Assembly: GCA_937625935.1 (NCBI GenBank)
Contig: OW569371.1
Coordinates: 124,001-188,000 of the forward strand
DNA from: Tetramitus jugosus
Taxonomy: Eukaryota; Heterolobosea; Eutetramitea; Acrasida; Vahlkampfiidae
Direction: 5' to 3'
DNA length: 64,000 nt
The stretch's first letter is position 1. Every line of letters starts with the position of its first letter. Made by a program: the position numbers and the translations under genes. The notes below the pieces were generated by a model, which worked only from the letters and a program-made list of their open reading frames with translations, did not search any database and was not told the DNA's origin. This document shows, piece by piece, positions 1-11,167 of the stretch.

Positions 1-1674
1 CATTTTGGTTACCCTCCTGTTCGCTTGAGGATATTGACGACTCAGAAAAGTGCTTGGATAGAGCGAGACGCCTGGCTCTCTTTATCGCTTCTTTCTTCAT
101 TTCTTCCGATGAAGAAGCCATATGACCCATCGGAAGCCACGAATAAGCATCCTTCTGAGCTTTCTTCATAACTGAGCGAGGTGAAAATAAATCTTCATCT
201 TCTGATTGTTCACTGGAATCATCTTCCGTACCACCAACATTGGATTCTTTCTCAGGAGTTAACTCCGCTGGGAATGCTTCATTTCTGCTCATATCGCCTG
301 AGATTGGCTGTGACTGAACCGAAGAAGCAGTTGTCATCATTGTGTCGTTAGTACTCTGAACAGACTCGTTCATGGAGTTTCTTCTTTTCTTGAGCACGAC
401 TCTCCTCTTTGAGTTACTTGATGAAGGTTGGTTGCGTCGATCCCTTTCGATGTGTTCATATAAATGTGATAGGGTGAACGCTTCGTTTGGATTAAAGGCT
501 AGCCCTCCTACTCCATGGTAAATTGGTTTCTTCTTCTGAAACATTTCTTTAACTTCCTTGCTGTTGATTTTCTTAGCTATTATTTTCCTCAACTCTTTCG
601 GATCCAAATGATTGCTATGAGAATATGATTTCTCATTCCAACTATGATTACTCAAGTTTTGAGATTGGGAATTTGAAGTTTTGATAGATTGACTACTGTC
701 AACGGATAGTTGATCATCCCCCAAACTCCTCCTCATCTTCCTCTTGATCGGTACTCCAGTCTGTATGTTCGTGATGAGAACGGAATTGCTCGTTGTTGGA
801 TCATTCTCCTTAACATGACTCCGAGGAAAGTAAGAAAGGGAGGAATTGCTTCTACTCTTAGGAGTCGCTAAGATATTCATTAAATCGTTGTAAGAATCTC
901 GAGCATTAATAAACATTGCTTCTTCGTCAGTTAAATCATTATTAGCTTGGAGATACAGATCTATATCCTGCAAATCTCGTTGACTTGGACTGTATGAAGT
1001 TGTTGAAGTGTTCTCACCTCTCGTCTGTGTGTAGTCTATCATCATATTTGCCTCTCCTAGATCATCCAAGAATAGATCTCTAGAAGTTGACTTATGTCCA
1101 ATTCCCAGCTTTTGAAAAGCCAATTGTTCCTCCAAGCTCGGTTTTTTGATAAAGTCGAATGCTTCTGTATCTAGATAATCAGTTTTCAAATGCAAATCAG
1201 CTGCCTCTAGTAATGATAGTCTCTTTCGATTGTCCTCCAGTGTTTCCTTGTCATGCTCTGCTATGGCTCTCATAGACTACAATACAGTTAGTAAAATATC
1301 GTTTCCTCGATATGAAAGGTGCCCATATCAATACATACTTCCGTAAGGATCATGTTCTCAGCCCCTGGCGACTCTTCAACAGAGTTCATGGCAATTGGAG
1401 TAACATCGACTGAATGTCGAGAATGATCATTGCTCCTATTAATCAATGGATACTCACTTTGAGATTTTGCACCTAGACTTGTTCTGGTACTCTGTTGGAT
1501 GTGGTGCTGTTGAAGTAGTTGGGATATCGAAGATTCTTCGTCGCTTGAGTCATAGTAAGACAATTCCTTATCATAATCATATTCTCTTGGCATCACTTTT
1601 CGAGACATTCCTACGACAATGTTGTCTGATAAATTCTTGTTTCTCCCGCTTCGATGTTGTTTATTGTAGTTCAT
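1..1674 (-). CDS. Ser-rich protein of unknown function, C-terminus outside window
   Basis: Two exons: 1339-1674 (ATG at 1672-1674) and 1276 down to the window edge. The 62-base intron 1277-1338 has a GTATGT donor, an exact TACTAAC branch point and a TTGTAG acceptor, and it joins the exons in phase 0. Exon 2 stays open through base 1, so at least 537 residues are encoded and the stop lies outside. The product is rich in Ser, Asn, Asp and Glu and has basic patches such as KRKMRR and KRRVVLKKRR that could be nuclear localisation signals. I recognise no domain. It is divergent with SF3A1, sharing about 140 bases of upstream DNA. Confidence 0.8.
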
Positions 1675-1813
1675 CGAAAACGGTTTCTGTTTCTCCGTTA
1701 ACTATTTTCTCCGTTTACTTCATCCTGCATGATGAACTTTTCCCAATTCCATGTTTGAGATCATAACAACAAGGAAAGTGAAAAAAAACCAACCAAAACA
1801 ACAATCGTAAAAA

Positions 1814-3889
1814 ATGAGCAATCATCAACCAAGCTACGATCTTCCTCTACCACCTCCATCTTCATCCTCATCCATCAATCCAGAACTCATCAACAAAGCA
1901 GTCGGAATTATTATTCCGCCGTCGGAGATTCAGGTCGTCATTAATAAAACAGCAGAGTTTATAGCTCAGAATGGTGCTGATTTCGAGAACAAGCTACTCC
2001 AGGGAAACGAGACTGGAAAATTCAATTTTATCAAAGTAGAGCATCCGTATCATGCGTACTACAAGCACCGAATCGAACAAATTTTCAACGGTAAGATCAT
2101 TTGGTAAATAAACACATCAATTCGTAGTTTTGTTTCAAGTGCTAACCTTTTATACCGTTGGTTTTTTATTTGTGATATAGAAATTGAACTCGAAGCTCTA
2201 CAAGAAGAACACCACTTACAACAACAACAGATCTCATCTGGGCACGTGGTCAATGATCATCATGAGTTTGATGAAACAATGTCCTCACTAGTGGACAATC
2301 AAGTTGACCTGAAATCAGTTCCAATTAGCAGCACTACAGGTGTCGTCATCTCAAAGAAGGCGTCTGTCATTGCTACGAATCGTCTCGGTGAAAAACCAAA
2401 AACCGATCCACTTCGTTACCTCTATCATATTCCAATTCCCCGAGGTTTAAATTCTCCGATTCAGTTGGATGTGATACGATTGACTGCGCAGTATGCAGCT
2501 GCCAATGGAAAATCATTTCTTCAGGCAGTGACGGTGCGAGAGGCCAATAATCCCTTGTTTGAATTTTTGTTGCCAACGAGTCGATACTTTAAATTTTTTA
2601 TTCAAGTGTCTGAAGTGTACAGTAGAATTGTGAATCCTGAAATTCCGTTGAATATGGGTCAAGAGGACGACGATGGTGAGAATGACGATGATCAAAATGA
2701 CGAAAATGAGAGTGATGAGAAGAAGAAGGATCATAAGAAGGTCAAAACAGTGATTGATCAATTGAAAATGTTGGCAAATGAGTCGAACAAGAGCGAATTG
2801 TTGAATTTAATGTACAGAAAGGCCGAATGGGAGACGATACAAGAGGAAGAGAGGAAACGAAAGGCAATGGACGAAGAATCGGAGCGATCAGCACTCAATG
2901 CGATTGATTGGCATGATTTTGTAGTTGTGGAGACGATTGATTTCGATGAAGGTTCATTCGCCGAAGAGGAAGAAGCAGGAGGCACTACGCGAATGGAAGC
3001 CGAATACGAAGTAAAAGAATATTATGGAGCAGCAGAAATGCCTGTCGAAGCAGAAGATGTAGAAATGGATATTGACAACGATGTGGAGATGGATACGACG
3101 GAGGATGATGACTATGCAGTGCGACCTATGGTGTCATCACACACGGAATATGCTCCTTCTGTGCGATCGCGTCTCTTGTTGGACGATGATGAAGAAATTG
3201 AGAGGCGAATTCGCAAAAATGTTGAAAGGCCATCAACTACCGTTGGTGCCTCAACAGGTTTCGATGCATCCAAGTTCTTTAGAGATCCAACAACCGGAGA
3301 GTTAATTCCAATTGAACAAGCTGAATCTCACATGAGAATTAAGACACTGAACCCAATGTGGAAGGAACAGAAGAGTAGAGAGATTGAAAAGTTTAAAACC
3401 ACCAATATCGCATCAGATGCCGAAATTTCAAACCAGTTGTCGTCCATGGTCAAGAGGAGAACACAAGGCGCAGATCAAGCAAGCAAGGAGGACACTGGAC
3501 CAAAACCAGTTCGATGGGATGGGCACAAAACATCTGCGGCACTTGTTTCTGCTCAGAATGCAGCTCTGGGAATAACGATACCAGATCCTCAGGCACCTCT
3601 GCCGAACATGCCCATCTACGGTCCATCAATTCCTCAGCCACAACACGCTCAGCCAACAACGCATGTCCTGCCTCCTCCACCATTCATGGGACCTGTTCCG
3701 CCTACAGGATACATGCCACATATGCCTCCTACAGGTTTTATTCCTCATCCATCAATGCTGCCACCAACTGGCATGATTCCACCTCAAGAAGGACCATCAC
3801 TCCGACCTCCACCGCCAACTCAAACCGGACCTCGGCCAGAAGTGCAACTTCCTGCACCGAAACGTCCAAAGTTGGAAGAAAATAAATAA
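1814..3889 (+). CDS. SF3A1: Splicing factor 3A subunit 1 (SURP-domain, Prp21 family)
   Basis: Component of the SF3a complex of U2 snRNP, needed for prespliceosome formation in the nucleus. Exons 1814-2090 and 2181-3889 flank a 90-base intron (GTAAGA donor, TGCTAAC branch-like site, ATATAG acceptor, phase 1); the protein is about 661 residues. SURP1 lies near residues 34-90 (IIPPSEIQVVINKTAEFIAQ, then HPYHAYYKHRIEQI) and SURP2 near 179-244 (LTAQYAAANGKSF). The PRP21-like middle part follows (PTTGELIPIEQ, then VRWDGHK), then a Pro-rich tail ending in KRPKLEENK. Animal SF3A1 ends in a ubiquitin-like domain; this protein stops before it, as yeast Prp21 does. The gene converges on the YchF gene with only 34 bases between the stops. 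Confidence 0.95.
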
Positions 3890-3923
3890 GTACCGTAACT
3901 TAAAAGTTTCCGAAAACATTGTT

Positions 3924-5165
3924 TTACTTGGTCTTGAATTTAAAGTACAGACAGTCACCGTCCAACACTCGGTATTCCTTACCCTCAGAAGATAGCACTC
4001 CCTTCTTTCTTGCCGTGCTATCATCGCAGTTGCAAGCCAAATAGTCCTTCCAGTGCGTACGATCGGCCTTGATGAATCCCTTTGCGATATCAGTGTGAAT
4101 TTCTGCGGCAGCCTCCTGTGCTGTCGATCCATCCCTAATGGTCCATGCTCTCGTTTCTTCCACACCTACCGTGTAGAACGTAATGAGACCCAACAGTTTA
4201 TAACTCGCTTGAATAATTTGTTCCATACCAGTCTTCTCCAATCCAAACTCCTCCAACACGGTCTGTCTCGTCTCCGGATCACACATGGCTGCCTGACTCT
4301 CCAACTCTGCACTACAAATCACTGCTTCTGACCCTCTCTCTTTTGCGTATTGAATCACCTGTTCCGTATACTTGTTACCATGAGGCACTTCATCTTCCTT
4401 GACATTACAACAGTAGAGCATCTTCTTTGTCGATAGTAAATTGAGTGATTTGAGCACGTCTGCCTCTTCCTTGTCCAACACCAAGCTGTGAATCGGTATG
4501 GAATTGATCAATGATTCTTCACACTTTTTCAACACTGACATGGTCAACTCAATGTTGGTATCCTTGCCATTGTTGCTATTCTTTTTGGGTTTGGCTTGCA
4601 ATTTTCTCGTAATGATATCCAAATCTGACAACATGAGCTCTCCGTTGATAATATCAATGTCTCTCAGTGGATCAATCGATTTTTCAACATGAGTAATGTT
4701 TATGTCGTCAAAGCAACGAACCATTTGAACAATTGTGCTCACTTCTCTAATGTGAGAGAGAAACATGTTGCCTAGGCCTTTGCCCTCACTAGCTCCCTTG
4801 ATCAATCCCGCAATATCAATAAATTCAATCTGTGTCGCTACGGATCGCTTGGTTTTGGCGCCTTCGGACAATTGTCGGAGAATATTGTCGGGAACGGCAA
4901 CAATGCCCTTGTTGGGTTCAATTGTGCAGAATGGAAAATTGGCTGCTTCTGCACGTTGTGTCTCTGTCAATGCATTGAACAGTGTACTCTTGCCAACGTT
5001 TGGCATTCCAACGATGCCTACACTTCTTCTTCCGGCATTTCTACGCTGTTCGGAGAATAATTTTTGGGAGGGAATGATGGTTGTGATGTGGGAGAGAATG
5101 GGACGAAGGGTGTTGTTGCGGCTGCAGGAGAGTCGTCGATTGTTGGCGTTCAATAGAGCAAGCAT
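3924..5165 (-). CDS. YchF/OLA1-family GTPase, bacterial type, likely organelle-targeted
   Basis: Obg-related P-loop NTPase of 413 residues. G1 is GMPNVGKS, followed by ANFPFCTIEPNKG and the G3 motif DIAGLIKGASEGKGLGN. The G4 position reads NVKE, the altered specificity motif typical of YchF/OLA1, which often prefer ATP. The C-terminal TGS domain contains VEETRAWTI and ends at FKFKTK. Sequence style is closer to bacterial YchF than to cytosolic OLA1. I chose the ATG at 5163-5165: it opens a basic, Ser/Asn-rich, acid-poor stretch of about 50 residues before the G domain, which fits a mitochondrial presequence. The ORF could start at 5288, but that would leave only 21 bases to the divergent gene. 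Family function: ribosome-associated stress ATPase. Confidence 0.9.
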   Translation of the reverse strand: MLALLNANNRRLSCSRNNTLRPILSHITTIIPSQKLFSEQRRNAGRRSVGIVGMPNVGKSTLFNALTETQRAEAANFPFCTIEPNKGIVAVPDNILRQLSEGAKTKRSVATQIEFIDIAGLIKGASEGKGLGNMFLSHIREVSTIVQMVRCFDDINITHVEKSIDPLRDIDIINGELMLSDLDIITRKLQAKPKKNSNNGKDTNIELTMSVLKKCEESLINSIPIHSLVLDKEEADVLKSLNLLSTKKMLYCCNVKEDEVPHGNKYTEQVIQYAKERGSEAVICSAELESQAAMCDPETRQTVLEEFGLEKTGMEQIIQASYKLLGLITFYTVGVEETRAWTIRDGSTAQEAAAEIHTDIAKGFIKADRTHWKDYLACNCDDSTARKKGVLSSEGKEYRVLDGDCLYFKFKTK

Positions 5166-5309
5166 TTTTTGTTGACTTGTTTTGTGTTGTTTTTGCTTGT
5201 CGGAAGAAAAATTCGTGGGAAAAAGAATCTTGCCTCTGGTTGAACCGGCAAAATTGGGAACTCCCAAAAGTAGAACTACCAAAAACAATCACACTAAAGA
5301 ACCAAACAC

Positions 5310-6464
5310 ATGAGTATCAAACAACAAATTGATCACCTGGAACAATTGATTCGAGAGTGTAGTGTTTTGGATGAGTCAGAGCAGTCCATTGCCAGGAGAA
5401 ACTATGCCAAGCAAATTGCAGCCCTGCGTCAGAAGCAAAATAAGGAAAAGAAACGTCGTTTGTCTCCCACCTTGATTGGACGTGCTGTCGAGCCTTGGAA
5501 CGATGGCAAAGAACAAGAAGAGACCAATTATGAAGAGGAATCGACAAGTCGGTTTGAATTCAATGTGTTTGGACGGTCTGAAATGAAGGCTGCTGTCGAG
5601 AAGTGTCAAATGGATCGAGCATCGATTCGTGTATGTCTAAGACGTGAAAAGCTCCATGGTCGAATCGAATCGTTGCTGTCTGCTACGCAATCTCACTACA
5701 CGTTCACTGAGTTACAATATTCGAGTGAGAATAAGGGCCTGCGAGTTGCTCAACTAAGGAGGTCAGGACTCGCGACAATACATGAGTGGTACATGGAATT
5801 AGTGACAAATTTATGCATTGTAAAAGGTACAGATATCGTCGATACATCCAAGATGAGCATATCAGAAGCAATTCAAGTACTCTCCGATGAAGATACAATG
5901 CTTATGGTACAGCCTGATCTTTTCTTTGGGGGAATCCTGATGACTGAAAGTTTGCTTTTTAGGCTCAAAACAGGAGAGAACTCTGATGCCGAAACAAACA
6001 AGTTGAAGGCGCTCACCAATGTCGTAAAGTTGCCTTTCAACTATCGTCTCCTGAAGTGCAAGGAAACAAGAGAGATGGACATTGAGCAAGGTATGATGAT
6101 ATTCGATAGTCGGGGAGTCCATATTCATTTGGTAAATGAAGATGAGATTTCAAGGGAGAATACCAGCAAAGAGTTTGGTATTGGGCCATTGTTCATGACA
6201 CTATTCATTCCTTACGGATCCAAAACTGGAACGGGAGAATGGTGGAGAGCTCAAGTCAGTGATGATATGTGGAATTGGCTTGCCACACCTGCAAAATACG
6301 TGCGACAAAGGCTTGAGTATCTGTTTCCTAATGGCTCCATGAGTAGGTACAAAGATAATTTCGCTCTGGATAAATCAAGATTCCAGATATTGGAAGAAGG
6401 GAGCCTGCAAGTGGAGATAAGTTATGACAAAGCAAGCGTTGTCCCACAAGAACTCGTCCAATAA
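5310..6464 (+). CDS. Protein of unknown function, 384 aa
   Basis: Complete intronless ORF. The N-terminus is a short predicted coiled coil (MSIKQQIDHLEQLIRE) followed by a basic KKRRLSP patch and an acidic linker. The remaining 300 residues look globular, with a Trp-rich segment (TGEWWRAQVSDDMWNWL) near the C-terminus. There is no signal peptide, membrane helix or motif I can name. It is divergent with the YchF gene (144 bases between starts) and converges on the F-box/SPRY pseudogene. Base composition resembles its neighbours, so I treat it as a native gene. Confidence 0.75.
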   Translation: MSIKQQIDHLEQLIRECSVLDESEQSIARRNYAKQIAALRQKQNKEKKRRLSPTLIGRAVEPWNDGKEQEETNYEEESTSRFEFNVFGRSEMKAAVEKCQMDRASIRVCLRREKLHGRIESLLSATQSHYTFTELQYSSENKGLRVAQLRRSGLATIHEWYMELVTNLCIVKGTDIVDTSKMSISEAIQVLSDEDTMLMVQPDLFFGGILMTESLLFRLKTGENSDAETNKLKALTNVVKLPFNYRLLKCKETREMDIEQGMMIFDSRGVHIHLVNEDEISRENTSKEFGIGPLFMTLFIPYGSKTGTGEWWRAQVSDDMWNWLATPAKYVRQRLEYLFPNGSMSRYKDNFALDKSRFQILEEGSLQVEISYDKASVVPQELVQ

Positions 6465-6696
6465 ACAATACCTTGGGCAAAAGCCTACATTACTGAGGGT
6501 TCTCCTATCTCAATACTAACTCAGCCAGATGGTGCTTAACTTCTCTATTCGAAATGGGAAGAGGTGGTTCCACCATTGTATGAACGTAGACATCCATCTT
6601 GTTTTTTCACATACTTTGGCCGCTTCTGGGAGCCACAAGTCTACCATCGATCCCAAGTAGTTGACACCGATTGATATCTCCTTTCATTGGCTTAGA

Positions 6697-7544
6697 CTAG
6701 TTTTGTGATATTTGTGTTCTTTTCGTAGTGTCAAGAGTGGATGGTCGTTTCATTCGAATGGATACCCTCTGGTGACCAATGAGTGAAATGGCAGGATAGT
6801 ACACGATATCTTGTGTTGGAATGTCAGTTATGGTCATGAAATATTGATTGTTCTTGAAGAGATACATGGTCGCTGTGTTTGAGTCGCTCAAATTCTTCAA
6901 ATCGAACCTGAACTGAACTTGAAACCCTCTTCATACAGAACTGATCTGTCATAGAACTCAGAGGAGTGTTCTCTGTGAACAGAATGTTGTCCAATATTGT
7001 AACCAACGCCTTGACTGCTGTAGCCAATAATCTTGTCGGTCCCCACTTCAGTAAATGCATAAGTACCTGTCTCGATTCCGACGAAAATTCGATAGGCATT
7101 GTAACCTCCATGTTCATCGAGAGAGTACTCCCAACCATGAACAAAACCCATCTCAAGTTTTCTATTGGTTCGGATAGTGTCCCACTTGCTATCTCTCTCA
7201 CAAGAAATAGTCTTGTCATAATTGTGCATTTTGATATCAGAGTCAGGTGTTCTCGTATTGGCATCCCATTTGATCAAGTTTGAATGTACCAATTCTCTCC
7301 ATATGTTTGGTGGTGCATCACCATTGACATTAGATAAAGCGAGCTCTTCTTGCGTTTCATCTTTGACGTGCAATTCCTGCACAAGTGATCGAATGGTCTC
7401 CTGCTTGTTGAAACCGAGGTGATGGGCCATCATTTTCCATACAAAACAATCTGCTTCAGCACTCAACACCAAGAATTCACCATGTTTGCAGCTCAATGAG
7501 ATTTGATACAGGTCTCTCATGGTCAAGAATGTTAACAGGTACAT
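6697..7544 (-). pseudogene. F-box/SPRY (B30.2) protein gene, frameshifted and lacking a clear start
   Basis: Minus-strand reading shows an F-box-like segment (YLLTFLTMRDLYQISLSCKH) and a SPRY-like domain (YNAYRIFVGIETGTYAF, GVGYNIGQHS). At 6900-6920 the frame breaks and hits a TGA. The expected SPRY C-terminal half (FDLKNLSDSN, YLFKNNQYF, YYPAISLI) continues in another frame to a stop at 6697. A tandem pentamer at 6908-6917 explains the break: removing one copy restores a single SPRY reading frame. The F-box also lacks a proper start. Its first helix (ELLSCDLQ) lies upstream of the first ATG at 7544, and the open frame reaches back only to 7637, beside the kinase stop. In other species such proteins are ubiquitin-ligase substrate receptors. 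A sequencing error is the main alternative. Confidence 0.6.
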
Positions 7545-7639
7545 TTGTAGATCACATGACAACAATTCGTAGATGTTTAGAGTCAATAATTCTGCCAAAC
7601 TCAGAAGATGATAAATTACCTGCAGTAAACGAAACACCT

Positions 7640-10252
7640 TTATTGAGTAGGCGTGGGTTCCTCCAGAATTCTTCTGAGTTGAGAAACAACCTGCTCTGCT
7701 GTGGGCCGGTCCACTGGACTAATCTGAAGCATTTTCTGGATCAGATTGGCCAGTGACCGACTATGATAGGAATTGTAAACTGCGGCTTCTATTCCCTTGA
7801 AGTATTCATCACGCTTGTGCAATGCTTGAAAATTGTGATTAACTCCAATGTCTAGTGTCGCAATCTCATACATGACACACCCGAGACTGTAAATATCTGC
7901 CTTCCATGAATACTTTTGTTGTCCTGCGACCTCTGGTGCCAAGAATCCCAAGCTGCCGAGAACAGTGTTTGCTGATGAATGCTCCATCTGTCTCTTGAAC
8001 CCAAAGTCTCCAATATGAACACTGTTGTAGTCATTGGACATGAGAATGTTTTCTGGTTTCAAGTCGCGGTGCATGATCCGATTTGCGTGCAAGTATTTGA
8101 CAGCTTCTGCCATCTGAAGCGAAAACTTGACAACTCTCTCAAAAGTGGCCTTCTTGTTATGTTCCTTTCTCATTCTCAAGTACCTCCGCAAATCTCCCTT
8201 TTCAAAGTATTTCATGACAAAACAGATGCCAATCGACCCATCCGATCCATTTTCGACATAGATATCATCATACTTCACAATGTGAGCATGATTGAGCTTT
8301 GTAATGGGAAGAGCCTCCCGATTCGCCTTTTGCAATTCGTCCTCATTTGCGCAAATGAGTTTCTTGATTGCGACTCTGCGATTCGTAACCTTATCCACTC
8401 CCAAGAAGATTTTACCTTCGAGACCTTCTCCTATACGCTTCGTTTTGTCGTAGCGATCCCGACCAGACAACACAGCAGATGATGTCGTTTGAGGAGGAAC
8501 AACAGGAGAGTTTACGACAGCTTGTCTTGGAGTAGTTGCTGTTGTTGTTGATGTCAATGGTTGTACTGGCAACGGAGTTGGGTTAGAAGGTTCCAGTATT
8601 GGCTTTGGTGCTTTGGATCTTGACTCACTACTGCCCTTTCCGAATCCATGTGCAATGATTTCCAGCTCAATCTCACCAGTTTCTATCCCGTCTAATTGAA
8701 CTCTGATGGATGTGACCTTTTCTCGTGTCAATCCAGACAAATCAACAGTGCATTGACCCTAAGAACAACAACACACATGTTAAAATTAATGTGCACACAA
8801 ATACAAACACACAAAACGTCACAAAACACTTACCAAAAAATCGTCTCTCTTAATCTTGTCCTGATCCCAACACTCAATCCTCAGTTCATCCAACACATTT
8901 CCATTCTGATCGCACTCTACTGAAAACTCAAACACTTCATTCCACTCGGGATTCAACGATCTCTTAACAGTGTGACTCTTGAGTTGAGACGCAGAGGCAT
9001 TCATGTTATGACTGCTAGAATGAACTGCAGCAGCAGAAGAAACAGCAGCAGAAGAAGCAGAAGCAGAAGAAGAATGACTCGAATTGTTCATTGTAGTCTG
9101 ATTCAATGAAAAGGGAGAATAAAAGGAAGAAGAAAGCGATGATAGAGATGAAAAGGATGGAAGAAGTGGTGACGTTACGGATGAAGGTGATGCTGATGAG
9201 GATGACAATGAGGATGAAGATGCTGGAAATTGAATAATTGGTGGTGAGCTGTTATTGTCCAATGGTGATGGCGATGATATCGTCGATAAGTGGTTGTCAT
9301 CCACAATTGTCTCGTTTTTCTCACTCTTCCTTATATGATTATCCTCATTACTATTGTTCGTATTTACATCATTTGTCTGTTGTTGTTGTTGTTGTTGTTG
9401 TTGATTGTTCACAACAGAGTATGCATCCATTCGTTTATTGGACGTTGTCATTGCATTCGCAGATGCCACTTGTATCACTTGACTACTATTACTATTACTA
9501 TTATTCTCATGATTTGAATTTCGTTGATTGAGCATGATGGAACTGGCTAACACTGCCGAAAAGAATCCTCTCGTTGTCAACTTTTTCTCCTCTTTTCGTT
9601 GCTGTTGTTGTTGCTGCTGCACACTGATTTTACAGTATGGGTCACTGTAACCATTCAAGTCGCGTCGGGCTAATTGAATTCCCCGCTTCAAGAAAACTTC
9701 AATGGTCGTGTGTTGAGAATGAATTTGTTCCATGCGCAATGCACTGGGCAATGTCATGATGGATGCATTATTGGAGATGATGGGTGCATATTGACAGTGT
9801 CTTGGTAAATTTGTGGAAAAGTGAAGCGTTTTGGTTCGATTCGATAGAAAAGTAGTTGTTGTTGTTGTTGTGTTGAGTGATGGTAGAAGTGGTGGTGGTG
9901 GAGCAGAAGAAGGCTCAGTCGTTGTCATGTTGATAATGTTTGGTGTTGTTGTATGGTGATAATTGTCAGTGTTGATGTAGTGAGGTGGTAATTGTGGAGT
10001 GGGCAGTGCAGTGAATGCTGTTGCTGTTGTTACTGTTGTTGTTTGTTCTTGTTTGAGCGAATGCGGAGGAGATGTCAATTTTGAAGTTATTTTTGAAGTT
10101 GCAATGCTTTTTTGTTGCTGTTGTGGTCGGTTCGTGTTTTGTGTGGAACGGGTAGTGTTGGATGGATGATGACTTTGTTTTCTTACTGGATCCAGGAAGA
10201 ATATTCTGGTTCCTGAGATGGTGAAACTATTGTGGTGTTGCGCTCTGGACAT
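7640..10252 (-). CDS. C2-domain protein kinase, C2 split by a low-complexity insert
   Basis: Exons 8834-10252 and 7640-8758 are joined across a 75-base intron 8759-8833 (GTAAGT donor, TTCTTAG acceptor, phase 0), giving 845 residues. The splice fuses DDFL to GQCTVDLSG inside the end of a C2 domain. The C2 starts near residue 183 (IEVFLKRGIQLARRDLNGYS), breaks off at about 210 and resumes near 425 (SHTVKRSLNPEWNEVFEFSV). The roughly 214 residues between are Gln, Asn and Ser repeats. The kinase domain spans about 575-839 with loop GEGLEGK, VAIKK (Lys605), HRDLKPEN (Asp705) and DFG (Asp724), so it should be active. I infer Ca2+ or lipid-dependent membrane recruitment. Ser/Thr specificity is suggested by HRDLKPEN; I cannot assign the subfamily. 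Confidence 0.9.
9377..9403. repeat. TTG/CAA trinucleotide run encoding poly-Gln
   Basis: A run of TTG triplets on the plus strand reads as a Gln tract of about nine residues in the insert of the C2-kinase. Similar shorter runs lie at 9598-9620 and 14031-14053. Confidence 0.8.
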
Positions 10253-10530
10253 TTTACTTTGTTGGTTTCGTTGAGCAAGAAGAAGCTCTTGTAGTTGGAG
10301 CCTGCCAAATTCCCGCCATTTCTCAAACGATACACCCGATTCCGCAGTCTACAGAATTAGGAACCAGTCGTCAAAAAGGGTCGCACATGAGATAAATGAT
10401 TGTTTTCCTGAACAAAAAACAAAGCTTTAATATTGTGTTCAATATCGCAAGTTTATGACGCCAATTATTATTGTCAACCGTTTCAGTAAAGTATACTTCT
10501 TGCTTTCATCAGCTGATACAATGCATAACA

Positions 10531-11073
10531 TTACTGCAAGCAATCAAAATCCTTTTCCGACAACTCTAATCGACTCTTTTCCAAATGTGACAATATCATT
10601 TGTTTCGTTTCATAATCCAATGACTGTATCAATCCAAAATGCTTATGATTTTCGCTCGAAAAATCATCCTCTTCCTCAAGATTGTTCCTCCTCTCTACCG
10701 TCTCATCATCATCATCATATTGCTCATATTGCTCATCTTGCTCATTTCTTTTTGCTCTTCTTGTCAACAACTCATTGTACACTTGAAATACTTCTTCCTC
10801 AGATGGGAAAAATGCTTGCTTCTGTTTCATTTCATCTTCTCCAGGACCACTGATATCACAAGATGAGTGATTCACCTTGTCGCTGTTCCTCAATTTTTGT
10901 TTCTGTTCTTGTTGTTGTTGTTGTTCAATGATCAGTTGTTTCACTTTGTTCGTGTCAATGTTGATCTGATCGGGATTTAACCACTTGTAGATGTGTTTGA
11001 TTCTTCGTTGTTGCGTTTGGTCGACATGATGATCTTCTTTTGAACTCGTGTTTTGCTGTTGTTGATTTTTCAT
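10531..11073 (-). CDS. Gln-rich small protein, or frameshifted tail of the MutS gene
   Basis: From the ATG at 11071-11073 the ORF gives 180 residues: Gln tracts, a short basic segment (RRIKHIYKWLNPDQINIDTN), and an acidic second half ending in EKDFDCLQ. I recognise no domain. The open frame extends upstream past the MutS stop codon at 11168-11170, overlapping the last MutS codons in another frame. It has no ATG there, only a TTG at 11175. So it is either a separate downstream gene, 94 bases after MutS and on the same strand, or a C-terminal MutS extension reached by a frameshift. Spacing typical of this window favours a separate gene. Confidence 0.5.
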   Translation of the reverse strand: MKNQQQQNTSSKEDHHVDQTQQRRIKHIYKWLNPDQINIDTNKVKQLIIEQQQQQEQKQKLRNSDKVNHSSCDISGPGEDEMKQKQAFFPSEEEVFQVYNELLTRRAKRNEQDEQYEQYDDDDETVERRNNLEEEDDFSSENHKHFGLIQSLDYETKQMILSHLEKSRLELSEKDFDCLQ

Positions 11074-11167
11074 GTTGTTTTCATGATTCTGTTGTTGTTG
11101 ATTGGTTTGTGGAAGATGACGGAAAAAATTGTTGTATTGCTTGGTGGTATGTTTGTATTGAGCAGGT

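Noticed and set aside
5166-5288. Longer YchF start
   Set aside because: It would leave 21 bases to the divergent gene, and the added residues do not resemble a presequence as well as the shorter form does.
7544-7700. Possible fusion of the kinase and F-box genes
   Set aside because: The frames differ, the kinase stops cleanly after its last helix, and no donor/acceptor pair bridging the stop is convincing.
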